Assembly (NCBI GenBank): GCA_030654695.1
Contig: JAURWY010000029.1
Span: 62,001-126,000, forward strand
DNA: 64,000 bases
From: Polaromonas sp.
Lineage (GTDB): Bacteria; Pseudomonadota; Gammaproteobacteria; Burkholderiales; Burkholderiaceae_C
Reading direction: 5' to 3'
Positions within the stretch are counted from its first letter, which is position 1; every line of letters begins with the position of its first letter. A program made the position numbers and the translations under genes. Positions 55,968-63,552 of the stretch are shown here, piece after piece. The notes beneath the pieces are model-generated. The model did no database searches and was not told the DNA's origin. It saw only the letters and a program-made list of their open reading frames with translations.

Positions 55968-56002
55968 ACAAAAACAAGGGGGCACCGGATGGATGCCCCC
56001 TT
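55968..56002 (-). terminator. Intercistronic hairpin after the second TakP-like receptor gene
   Basis: On the minus strand AAGGGGGCA (56002-55994) pairs with TGCCCCCTT (55984-55976) around a 9-base loop, followed by a T-rich tail to 55968. Same position as the hairpin in the paralogous operon but unrelated in sequence. Confidence 0.82.
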
Positions 56003-56041
56003 TGGATTCAGTTCGGATTCACTTGGAATTCAAAGACTCCA

Positions 56042-57166
56042 TCAGGCTTTCTTGGCGTTTCTGCCAAAGTAATGGTTGAAAGCCATTTTGAAATCGACGG
56101 AGTAATCGTTTTGCCACTGGCCCGCACGCTCTGCAAAGGCTTTTTGCGAGGCCAGAACCTTTTTAAACATGGGGTTTTCTGCTGATTTTTTAGCAATCGT
56201 TTTGTCCCATGCAGCCAGCTGTGCACGCAGCACGGCGTCAGGCGTTTTGTAGAAATTGACGCCCTGTTTTTTCAGCGCAATGTAGTCTTCTGAATTGCGT
56301 TGAATGGCTTTCCAGCTCATGTCGGCGCTGGCTGCTTGCACCGCGTAGTCAATGATCGATTTCAGTTCAGTTGGCAAGCCTGCAAGCTTGGTTCGGTTGA
56401 ATAAAATTTCGAACTGCTCACCACTTTGGTGGAAGCTCTGCAACATACAGTTTTTGGCGACGTCAGGGAAGCCCAGAACTCGGTCACTGGAGGCATTGTT
56501 GAACTCTGCCGCGTCAATCAGGCCACGGTCCAGTGCAGGCACAATCTCGCCACCCGGCAGCGGGTTCACCGCCGTCCCCAACTCAGTGAAGATGTCGACC
56601 GCCAGGCCCACGGTACGGAACTTCAGTCCTTTCATGTCTTCGACTCGGGCCACTGGTTTCTTGAACCAGCCGAGTGGCTGTGTTGGCATGGGGCCGTAGA
56701 GGTAGGACGCCACGTCAAGGTTCAAGCTCTTGTAGATTTCGTCGACCAGGGCCTTGCCACCGCCGTAGTTGTGCCACGCCAGCACCATGTTGGCATCCAT
56801 GCCAAATGCCGGACCCGAACCCCACAAGGCCAATGCCGTGTTCTTGCCATACCAATAGGCGACCACGCCATGGCCGCCGTCGAGCGTACCTTTGCTGACG
56901 GCGTCCAGTAGCTGAAATGCTGGCACCACGGCACCGGCTGGCAACACTTCGATTTTAAGTTTTCCACTGGCCATGTCGTTGACTTTTTTGGCGAAGTCGG
57001 TGGCGTACTCATGGAAGATGTCTTTGGCTGGCCAAGTGCTTTGAAAGCGCAGAGTGGTGGATGTTTGTGCGGTGGCCAGCATCGGGGCCGCCATGGCCCC
57101 TGCACCGGCTGCGATGGCCGCACCTTTGAGAAGGCCGCGACGGCGAGGGCTTTTGTGTTCAGTCAT
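56042..57166 (-). CDS. TRAP solute-binding protein, TakP-like, Tat-exported, paralogue
   Basis: Periplasmic receptor of 374 residues with a twin-arginine signal (PRRRGLLKGAAIAAGAG, cleavage near LATAQT). It is highly similar along its length to the receptor at 52013-53143 (FQSTWPAKDIFHEYATDF, GGEIVPALDRGLIDAAEF, FGMDANMVLAWHNYGGG). The C-terminal halves differ more, so ligands may differ. The TakP branch suggests a 2-oxo acid. It heads the second tandem TRAP operon; GGAG lies 7 bases before the ATG. Confidence 0.93.
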   Translation of the reverse strand: MTEHKSPRRRGLLKGAAIAAGAGAMAAPMLATAQTSTTLRFQSTWPAKDIFHEYATDFAKKVNDMASGKLKIEVLPAGAVVPAFQLLDAVSKGTLDGGHGVVAYWYGKNTALALWGSGPAFGMDANMVLAWHNYGGGKALVDEIYKSLNLDVASYLYGPMPTQPLGWFKKPVARVEDMKGLKFRTVGLAVDIFTELGTAVNPLPGGEIVPALDRGLIDAAEFNNASSDRVLGFPDVAKNCMLQSFHQSGEQFEILFNRTKLAGLPTELKSIIDYAVQAASADMSWKAIQRNSEDYIALKKQGVNFYKTPDAVLRAQLAAWDKTIAKKSAENPMFKKVLASQKAFAERAGQWQNDYSVDFKMAFNHYFGRNAKKA

Positions 57167-57239
57167 TGAATGTTCTCCAGTTAAAAATAGTTATTTATTT
57201 ACTATTTACAGATGTTCGCCTGATAAAAAGTAATAACAA

Positions 57240-57252
57240 AGAGGGTTTTCAC
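57240..57252 (-). promoter_or_regulatory. Element shared with the paralogous TRAP promoter
   Basis: On the minus strand GTGAAAACCCTCT, identical over 13 bases to the element at 53220-53208. Both lie 65-75 bases upstream of a TakP-like receptor start, and both are followed by CAGGCGA. The surrounding gap sequence is otherwise different, so this is a candidate regulator site. The binding protein is unknown. Confidence 0.45.
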
Positions 57253-57327
57253 CGATAAATGGGAGTCGATTAGCTTTATTTTGGGCAAAGCTGTTGTGCG
57301 CTCATCGATTCGGCAAAATACGTCGCT

Positions 57328-57753
57328 ATGAACCTTCGAAACACTTCATCTGTCACTCCGGCTGCTGGCTACGCTGGCGACGTCTCGCCCGAACTTGCCT
57401 GGCGCTGGGTCCAGTCTGGCGAAGCCGTTTTGGTCGATGTGCGCAGCGATGCCGAGCGCGAGTGGGTCGGTTGTGTGCCCAGTGCCGTACCGCTGGCCTG
57501 GAAACAGTGGCCGGGCATGGCCATGAACCCGAGCTTTGACGAGGTTATTAAAGCGGCCGTGCCGGCCGGACACAAAGCAGTCTTGCTGTGTCGCAGCGGT
57601 GTTCGCTCCATCGCCGCCGCCAAACGCGCGACCGAGTTGGGACTGGAGGCTTACAACATTCTCGAAGGCTTTGAGGGTGATGCCAACGCCGACGGCCACC
57701 GCGGTTTGTTGGCGGGTTGGCGTCAACGGGGTTTGCCGTGGCGGCAGAATTGA
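57328..57753 (+). CDS. Rhodanese-like domain protein
   Basis: Single-domain sulfurtransferase-like protein of 141 residues. The active-site loop CRSGVRS begins at C88. VSPELAWRWVQSGEAVLVDVR and the C-terminal GFEGDANADGHRG are typical of a rhodanese module. It may carry persulfide or transfer sulfur in the cytoplasm. It precedes coaX by 21 bases on the same strand, and a functional link is not evident. Confidence 0.93.
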   Translation: MNLRNTSSVTPAAGYAGDVSPELAWRWVQSGEAVLVDVRSDAEREWVGCVPSAVPLAWKQWPGMAMNPSFDEVIKAAVPAGHKAVLLCRSGVRSIAAAKRATELGLEAYNILEGFEGDANADGHRGLLAGWRQRGLPWRQN

Positions 57754-57774
57754 AAGTGTTCATAATTCAGCCCA

Positions 57775-58545
57775 ATGACTTTTTTAGCGCTTGACGTAGG
57801 GAACACCCGCCTGAAATGGGCTTATTACGAAGCCCCCATGAGGGGGGCTCGGTTGTTGGCGCACGGCGCTGTGTTTTTAGAAAACATCGACAAACTCGCT
57901 GAGCAAGAGTTCAAGGACTTGCCGCCGCCGGACTGTATTTTGGGTTGCATCGTGGCGGGGGACGCCATCAAAGGCCGCGTGGCGGAACAGATGGAGCACT
58001 GGGATGCCGTGCCGCGTTGGGTGGTGTCAACCACGCAAGAATGCGGCGTCAACAACGGTTACGAGCACCCAGCTCGGTTAGGCGCTGACCGGTGGGTGGC
58101 GATGATTGGCGCGCGCCACCGCCTGCTGGCGCGCGGCCTGCAAAAGCCTTGCGTCGTGGTCATGGTCGGCACCGCCGTCACGGTCGAAGCACTCGATGGT
58201 CAAGGCAATTTTTTGGGCGGCATTATCTTGCCCGGCCACGGCATCATGTTGCGGGCGCTGGAGTCTGGCACCGCCGGTCTGCATGTGCCCACCGGAGACG
58301 TCATTGATTTCCCAACCAACACCAGCGATGCGCTCACCAGTGGCGGCACCTTCGCCATTGCGGGTGCTGTGCAGCGCATGGTTGAGAACTTGACTCGGCA
58401 TTGCGGCGAAGCGCCTGTTTGCATGATGACCGGCGGCGCCGGTTGGAAAATGGCGCCCAGCATGACCGGGCATTTTGAGCTGGTCGACAGCCTTATTTTT
58501 GACGGCCTGCTGGAGATTGCTTCACAGCGTTTTGTCACCGCTTGA
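57775..58545 (+). CDS. coaX: Type III pantothenate kinase
   Basis: First enzyme of coenzyme A synthesis, 256 residues. The ASKHA-fold phosphate motif is [31 protein letters not shown] is the second signature, [14 protein letters not shown] is the third, and [24 protein letters not shown] closes the pantothenate site. Type III enzymes are common in betaproteobacteria. Its 3' end overlaps the convergent PHA-region gene by 24 bases. Confidence 0.96.
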   Translation: MTFLALDVGNTRLKWAYYEAPMRGARLLAHGAVFLENIDKLAEQEFKDLPPPDCILGCIVAGDAIKGRVAEQMEHWDAVPRWVVSTTQECGVNNGYEHPARLGADRWVAMIGARHRLLARGLQKPCVVVMVGTAVTVEALDGQGNFLGGIILPGHGIMLRALESGTAGLHVPTGDVIDFPTNTSDALTSGGTFAIAGAVQRMVENLTRHCGEAPVCMMTGGAGWKMAPSMTGHFELVDSLIFDGLLEIASQRFVTA

Positions 58546-58851
58546 GAGCGCTGCCTCGAACGGTTGGGCCAGCAGCGTGTCGAGATTTTTTTGAATCTCG
58601 CTTTCAATGCGGTCTTTGAAGGCGCCCAGCAAAAAGCCCAAGCGCGCATCAATTTCAAACTTCTCTGGGCTGACGGTCAGCGTACCGCTCACGCCTGAGC
58701 GCGTGAAGCTGACTTGATCGCTCTCTAAACCATCGACATAAGTGCAGCGCATGTCGAACTTTTCTTCGGCTTGCTGGACCCATCGTGCGGCAATCTTGCG
58801 CGCATCGGTTAGGTCCATGCGGTGTTCGCGTTCAATATGAATATCGGCCAT
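58522..58851 (-). CDS. Polyhydroxyalkanoic acid system family protein (PHA_gran_rgn)
   Basis: Small cytosolic protein of 109 residues. The family pattern is clear: [21 protein letters not shown] at the N-terminus, a central [30 protein letters not shown], and an acidic-amphipathic C-terminus. Members are found near PHA granule genes, but the function is unknown. I use ATG 58851 ([10 protein letters not shown]). No PHA synthase or phasin is in the window. Overlaps coaX tail to tail. Confidence 0.88.
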   Translation of the reverse strand: MADIHIEREHRMDLTDARKIAARWVQQAEEKFDMRCTYVDGLESDQVSFTRSGVSGTLTVSPEKFEIDARLGFLLGAFKDRIESEIQKNLDTLLAQPFEAALSSGDKTL

Positions 58852-58927
58852 TGATTTCTTTTCCTGTTGCAAACAGCATTTTCCGTCAGTCTGCAATGCC
58901 ACTGCTATGTTTAGGCTGCTTGTTCCG

Positions 58928-59320
58928 CTAAACGCGTTCGGAAATCTCAATCAGGTTCAGATCCGGGTCGCGCATATACACAGAACGGATTTTGCCGGTG
59001 GCACCCGTGCGCAAGACTGGTCCTTCGATGATCGGCCAGCTGTCGCGCTGCAGTTTGTCGATGACCTGCTGCAGCGGCACGCTGGCGATAAAACACAAGT
59101 CCAGCGCGCCAGGTACCGGCAAGTGCGCCTTCGGCTCAAACTCCGCGCCTTTGACGTGCAGGTTGATTTTTTGCTGCCCAAACTTGAAGGCTTGGCGCGT
59201 CACGGGCGGTGTGCCGCCGACGAAGCTCTCCAGCGTCATGCCCAGCACCCGCGTGTAAAAGTCCAAGCAAGCGGGTTCGTTGTTGGTGGTCAGCACCAAG
59301 TGGTCGAGGTGGTCAATCAT
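58928..59320 (-). CDS. VOC family (glyoxalase/bleomycin-resistance fold) protein
   Basis: Protein of 130 residues with the paired beta-alpha-beta-beta-beta VOC modules. IDHLDHLVLTTNNEPACLDFYTRVL opens module one with a metal-binding His. KINLHVKG, LDLCFIA and YMRDPDLNLIEISERV carry the other expected ligands, including the last Glu. Family members range from glyoxalase I to ring dioxygenases and resistance proteins, so the substrate is unknown. ATG 59320 starts right at the first strand. Confidence 0.92.
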   Translation of the reverse strand: MIDHLDHLVLTTNNEPACLDFYTRVLGMTLESFVGGTPPVTRQAFKFGQQKINLHVKGAEFEPKAHLPVPGALDLCFIASVPLQQVIDKLQRDSWPIIEGPVLRTGATGKIRSVYMRDPDLNLIEISERV

Positions 59321-59397
59321 GTGGGCATGTCCCGAGTTGATATTTTTTTGGAATCTGGTCTTATACCGCACGCAGCAGTCACAAGTGCCCGTCAGTT

Positions 59398-60288
59398 ATG
59401 CTCTTTAAAATCTCATCTGTCCGCCCATCATCTATGTTGCCCATGCTCGGCCTTTTCAAGTTAATGCGCCCGCACCAGTGGCTCAAAAACGTTTTTGTTT
59501 TTGCCGGCCTGTTGTTCAGTGAAAACTGGCGCAACCCTGCGCTCATCCATCACGTCCTTGTCGCCTTCGCGGCGTTTTGCTGCGTGTCCAGCATGGTCTA
59601 TATCGTCAACGACTGGCTCGATCGCCATGCCGATGCCGAGCACCCAAGCAAGCGTTTTCGCCCGCTTGCCAGTGGGCAGGTGACGCTCCCGCAGGCCGCC
59701 ATCTTGGGGCTGGCGTTGCTGGTCGCGGGCGTCTGGCTTGCTGCAGGCAACAAGGTATTGCTGACACTGCTGGCGCTGTACATCGCGCTCAATGTGGCTT
59801 ATTCGTTGAAGCTCAAACGGGTGCCGGTGGTCGACGTCGGCGTCATCGCTTCCGGCTTCATGATTCGCCTGCTCGCGGGGACGCTGGCGGTGGGCATTGC
59901 ACCGTCGCGCTGGTTGCTGCTCACGGGCTTGTTTGTGGCGCTGTTTCTCGGCTTTTCCAAACGCAAGGCCGAAACCTTTCATGACCTGGCCAGCCAGCGT
60001 GCCGTGTTGGCGGATTACCCGCCGGCGCTGTTAGACAGCTTCATGGCTGTCACCATGACCGCCACCATCATCACCTACAGTTTGTTTGCCACCAGCCCCG
60101 AAGCGCAGGGCATGCACGGTGAACGCCTGATTTACACCGTGCCCTTTGTCATCTTCGGCTTGCTGCGTTACGCCTACCAAGTGCACCGCGGCAAAGGTGA
60201 AGACGTGGCGCGCGATCTGGTGCGCGACCCGTGGACCTTGGCTGCTGGCGTGGCTTGGCTGCTGGTGTTTTTCGGATTTCTCTGGTGA
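59398..60288 (+). CDS. UbiA-family prenyltransferase, decaprenyl-phosphate phosphoribosyltransferase-like
   Basis: Membrane enzyme of 296 residues. Instead of the ubiquinone-type UbiA pattern it has DPPR-synthase features: RPHQWLKNVFVFAGLLF, VNDWLDRHADAEHPSKRFRPLASG (NDxxDxxxD motif with KRxRPL), and a second conserved loop ending LGFSKRKAE. In mycobacteria this enzyme (Rv3806c) joins phosphoribosyl pyrophosphate to decaprenyl phosphate. The likely product is polyprenyl-phosphoryl-5-phosphoribose. The start is uncertain (59398, 59434 or 59443). First gene of a four-gene run. Confidence 0.88.
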   Translation: MLFKISSVRPSSMLPMLGLFKLMRPHQWLKNVFVFAGLLFSENWRNPALIHHVLVAFAAFCCVSSMVYIVNDWLDRHADAEHPSKRFRPLASGQVTLPQAAILGLALLVAGVWLAAGNKVLLTLLALYIALNVAYSLKLKRVPVVDVGVIASGFMIRLLAGTLAVGIAPSRWLLLTGLFVALFLGFSKRKAETFHDLASQRAVLADYPPALLDSFMAVTMTATIITYSLFATSPEAQGMHGERLIYTVPFVIFGLLRYAYQVHRGKGEDVARDLVRDPWTLAAGVAWLLVFFGFLW

Positions 60289-61256
60289 GTCCGTTGCGGG
60301 CTGAACAGCCAGCACCGCGTCTGTCCCTCAAAAAGCTCTTGCTGGTGTTAGGGCTGGTGGCAACTGCCTATGCCGCTGCACTGACATTTTTTGGAGAGGC
60401 GTCGCCTGCTGTTGCTCTCAATGGATTGTTCTCCCTCACCGGGCTGGCGGCTGCCGCGCTGTGTCTGCTGAACTACCTGCTGCGCGGCTTGCGCTGGCGT
60501 GGCTGGATGGCGCACTACCAGCGTCCGTTTGGTGTGCTGGAGGGCTTGCGCCTGTATGTCGCCGGCTACGCGCTCACGCCCACGCCCGGCAACGTGGGCG
60601 AGGCCGTGCGCGGGCTGTGGCTGGTGCGCCAGCCCTTGAGTACGGCGCAAAGTCTGGCGATTTTTGGCGCGGAGCGCTTGGCCGATTTACTCTGCCTCAT
60701 GCTCATGGCCTTGCCTGCGCTGGGCTGGCTGTGGTGGCACAGCACTCAGGGTGTGACGGCTTGGGGTCTTGGCTTTTGGGGCTGGAGCGCTGGCTTGTTG
60801 GCAGTCGCTGCGGTGGGCGTGCTGGGGGTTTTTCTGGCTGCGCGCCGCATCGTTCGTCAGCCGCGTTGGGCTGAGCGTCTGGCTTGGTTGCAGGAGGCTT
60901 GGCATTGCTTAGCCCATCAACCGTGGCGCTGGCTGGCGCTGACGCTGGCGGCTTGGGCAGCACAAGGCTTGGCGGTAGCGCTGTTGTGCCGAGCCGCTGG
61001 TCTGGACACCGCGACGTGGCTGGCCGCCGGTTTTTATGCATTGGCCATGGTGGGCGGTGCATTGTCTGCCTTGCCCGCCGGACTGGGCGGTACCGAAGCC
61101 GTGTTGGTGGCGCTGCTGGTCGGGCAGGGTGCAGCCGTTGGCGCTGCCGTGGCGGTGACGGTGCTGGTGCGTTTGCTGACGCTTTGGTTGGCCGTGGCTC
61201 TGGGCTTGTTGGCTCTGCTTTACAGTGTGGCCATTCGCAAAGACATCCGTTTTTAA
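60285..61256 (+). CDS. LPG-synthase-TM/YbhN-like membrane protein (flippase-like)
   Basis: Polytopic inner-membrane protein of 323 residues with the lysylphosphatidylglycerol-synthase TM domain (PF03706), which has no transferase part here. GYALTPTPGNVGEAVRGLWLV and AERLADLLCLM are diagnostic, and the C-terminal SALPAGLGGTEAVLVALLV segment is also conserved. Such stand-alone proteins are proposed lipid or polyprenyl-sugar flippases. I use GTG 60285, overlapping the previous stop by 4 bases; an earlier start would overlap the UbiA gene by about 57 bases. The cluster suggests it flips a polyprenyl-phosphate sugar. Confidence 0.86.
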   Translation: MSPLRAEQPAPRLSLKKLLLVLGLVATAYAAALTFFGEASPAVALNGLFSLTGLAAAALCLLNYLLRGLRWRGWMAHYQRPFGVLEGLRLYVAGYALTPTPGNVGEAVRGLWLVRQPLSTAQSLAIFGAERLADLLCLMLMALPALGWLWWHSTQGVTAWGLGFWGWSAGLLAVAAVGVLGVFLAARRIVRQPRWAERLAWLQEAWHCLAHQPWRWLALTLAAWAAQGLAVALLCRAAGLDTATWLAAGFYALAMVGGALSALPAGLGGTEAVLVALLVGQGAAVGAAVAVTVLVRLLTLWLAVALGLLALLYSVAIRKDIRF

Positions 61257-61265
61257 CTTCTCGTC

Positions 61266-62846
61266 ATGAACTCCACTTCTGCTTCCACGCCGTCCGGCTT
61301 TGCAACGTCAGCCCACCCAGACTTTCAAGGCGACTTTAAGGGTGGATTGATGCGCTGGCTGCTGGCCGTCGGGCTGGCTTCGCTGGCCTTGCGGCTGTGG
61401 ATTGCCGTGGTTTTCCCCATCACCGGAGACGAGGCTTTTTTCTACTGGTGGGGCGTCTACAAAGACTGGGGCTACTACGACCACCCGCCGATGGTCGGCT
61501 GGCTGATCGGCCTGATGCGCGATGTCTTTGGCGACTCGCTCTGGGCCATTCGCCTGCCTGCTGTGTTGCTGCCGCTGGCTTTGGGCGCCGTGCTGGGTTG
61601 GGCGCTGCAGCCGGTGGCCGGGCAACGCGCTGGTTGGGCCGTGCTGTTCTTTTGGCTGGCTCCCATCAACTGGCTCAACGTGCTCATCACCACCGACACG
61701 CCTTTGATGTTCTGGTCGATGTTGTCGGTGGCCGCCATGCTGCGCGCCGAACTGCGACCGCGCTTGGACGCTGCAGCGCGTGGCCTCTACGCGCTGTCGG
61801 GTGTGTTTCTGGGTTGCGCCTTTTTGTCCAAGTACTTTTCTGTGGTGCTCGGGCTGACGTATTTGGTCTACTTCGCGTTCTACCGGCGAAACCGCTGGCA
61901 GGGACTCGTGCTGGTGGTGCTATGCGCCTTGCCCGGCCCGGCCATCAACATCGCCTGGAACATGGACCACGGCTGGTCGAACATCATGTTCAACGTCTTC
62001 AACCGCAACGAAGACGACCACTTTGAGCTGCGCAAACCCTTCATGTACCTCGGCATGATGCTGTACCTCGCCAGCCCGGCGGCGGTCTGGCTGGGTTGGA
62101 AGCACCGGCAGGCGCTACGCAGCACCGCCGTGCAGCACCGACTGCTGGCGTCTTTGGTGCTGGTGCCGCTGGCCTTTTTTGCGCTGCTGTCTTTTAAGAA
62201 AGTCATCGGCCTGCACTGGGTGCTGTCGTTTTACCCCTTCGGTTTTGCGCTGCTGGCGCTGGCCTTGCCGGCTGAACGGCTCAAAGCCTGCGCTCTCGGC
62301 TTGGCGGTGTTTGCCGGGCTGCATGTGTTGGTGGTGGCCGGCATCGGCATGAGCTCGCCCGCCGACTGGAAAAAAGCCTCGCTTTACCCGAGCATCGTGC
62401 GCAGCTTTGACGCCCAAGCGATTTTGAAGCAGGTTGATGCGCCGGGCGTCGTGCTCATGGCTGACGCTTACACGCCAGCCTCAATCTATGGTTTTGAACT
62501 GGGCCGCTACGTGCCGGTGTTTGGCCCGGGCCGCTTTCATGCGCGGCAAGACGACATGTTGGTCGATTTCTCGCTGTACCAAGGCAAGACCGTTCGCATC
62601 ATCCACGGCGGCCAGCCCGACTTGGCCAACTACCGGCCTTATTTTGACGCGGTCAATGTCCGTCCGATTGAGCAAAGCGGTGTGACGTTTTACGTGGTCG
62701 AAGGGCAGGGCTTTAACTTCATGGCCTATCGCGACGGCGTGTTGGCGACGATTTTCAAGCGCTACTACAACATCCCCACTTGGCTGCCCATGACCGGTTG
62801 CCCGTTTTGTGAACGCTATTGCGGCGAGGTGCGATGCCCGCGCTAG
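61266..62846 (+). CDS. GT39/ArnT-like glycosyltransferase
   Basis: GT-C-type membrane glycosyltransferase of 526 residues. The first periplasmic loop has the catalytic acidic motif in GDEAFFYWWGVYKDWGYYDHPPMVGW, and the N-terminal half has about ten hydrophobic helices. A soluble C-terminal part (about 400-526) follows. Family members (ArnT, protein mannosyltransferases) use a polyprenyl-phosphate sugar donor in the periplasm. Downstream of the UbiA and flippase-like genes, this points to transfer of a polyprenyl-phosphate pentose. The acceptor is unknown. Confidence 0.92.
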   Translation: MNSTSASTPSGFATSAHPDFQGDFKGGLMRWLLAVGLASLALRLWIAVVFPITGDEAFFYWWGVYKDWGYYDHPPMVGWLIGLMRDVFGDSLWAIRLPAVLLPLALGAVLGWALQPVAGQRAGWAVLFFWLAPINWLNVLITTDTPLMFWSMLSVAAMLRAELRPRLDAAARGLYALSGVFLGCAFLSKYFSVVLGLTYLVYFAFYRRNRWQGLVLVVLCALPGPAINIAWNMDHGWSNIMFNVFNRNEDDHFELRKPFMYLGMMLYLASPAAVWLGWKHRQALRSTAVQHRLLASLVLVPLAFFALLSFKKVIGLHWVLSFYPFGFALLALALPAERLKACALGLAVFAGLHVLVVAGIGMSSPADWKKASLYPSIVRSFDAQAILKQVDAPGVVLMADAYTPASIYGFELGRYVPVFGPGRFHARQDDMLVDFSLYQGKTVRIIHGGQPDLANYRPYFDAVNVRPIEQSGVTFYVVEGQGFNFMAYRDGVLATIFKRYYNIPTWLPMTGCPFCERYCGEVRCPR

Positions 62847-63541
62847 AAAAGCCAGGCCAGCACGCTCAAAGCGACATTTGCGTGGCGGCGTTTGACTTTG
62901 ACGGCACCCTCACGCACGGCGACACCTTGCTGCCTTTTCTGGCCACCGCGCTGGGCTGGCCGCGTTTTGCGTGGGCGCTGCTGCGCAGCAGTCCGTGGTT
63001 GCTCGGCCATGCGCTGCGGTTGGTGCGCAACGACATCGCCAAGGCGCGCTTGTTCAAGGCCGCCTTGCAAGGCGTGCTCGTGGCCGATGTGCAGCGCTGG
63101 GCCGAACGCTGGGCCAGCGAACAATTACCGGGGCAGTTGCGGGGCGATCAAGACCCGACCATGGCCCGTCTTGCATGGCACCAAACTCAAGGGCACTGCT
63201 GCGTCATGGTCAGCGCCTCACCCGATATTTACCTTCAGCGGGCGGCTCAGCTTTTGGGCTTCGACGGCCTGATCTGCACGCAGATGGAAGTCGAACGCAA
63301 AGAGCCGGAACTCACAGGGCAGGGCTTGCAAGTTGCTGAACAACTCAGCGGCCGCATGAAAACACCGAACTGCCATGGCCAACAAAAAGTCATCCGCTTG
63401 CAAGCTTGGCTGGCCGAGCGCTACGACCCAGCCACATTGGCCAGCATGACGCTCTATGCGTATGGCGACACCTCCGGCGACAAACCGATGCTGCGCATGG
63501 CACAAAAAGCTTGGTATCGCGGCAAGCCGTTTGTGGGTTGA
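62834..63541 (+). CDS. HAD-IB family phosphatase
   Basis: Phosphatase of 235 residues with HAD motifs: AAFDFDGTLTHGDTL (D21 nucleophile, D23 acid/base), VMVSASPDIYLQ (motif II), a lysine in QQKVIRL, and AYGDTSGDKPML (acidic motif). This subclass is related to phosphoserine phosphatase. In the context of a DPPR-synthase-like gene, removal of the 5-phosphate from a polyprenyl-phosphoryl-phosphoribose is a natural reaction, but it is inferred. It overlaps the GT39 gene by 13 bases. No more genes follow on this strand. Confidence 0.9.
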   Translation: MPALEKPGQHAQSDICVAAFDFDGTLTHGDTLLPFLATALGWPRFAWALLRSSPWLLGHALRLVRNDIAKARLFKAALQGVLVADVQRWAERWASEQLPGQLRGDQDPTMARLAWHQTQGHCCVMVSASPDIYLQRAAQLLGFDGLICTQMEVERKEPELTGQGLQVAEQLSGRMKTPNCHGQQKVIRLQAWLAERYDPATLASMTLYAYGDTSGDKPMLRMAQKAWYRGKPFVG

Positions 63542-63552
63542 TGGCCGCTCCT

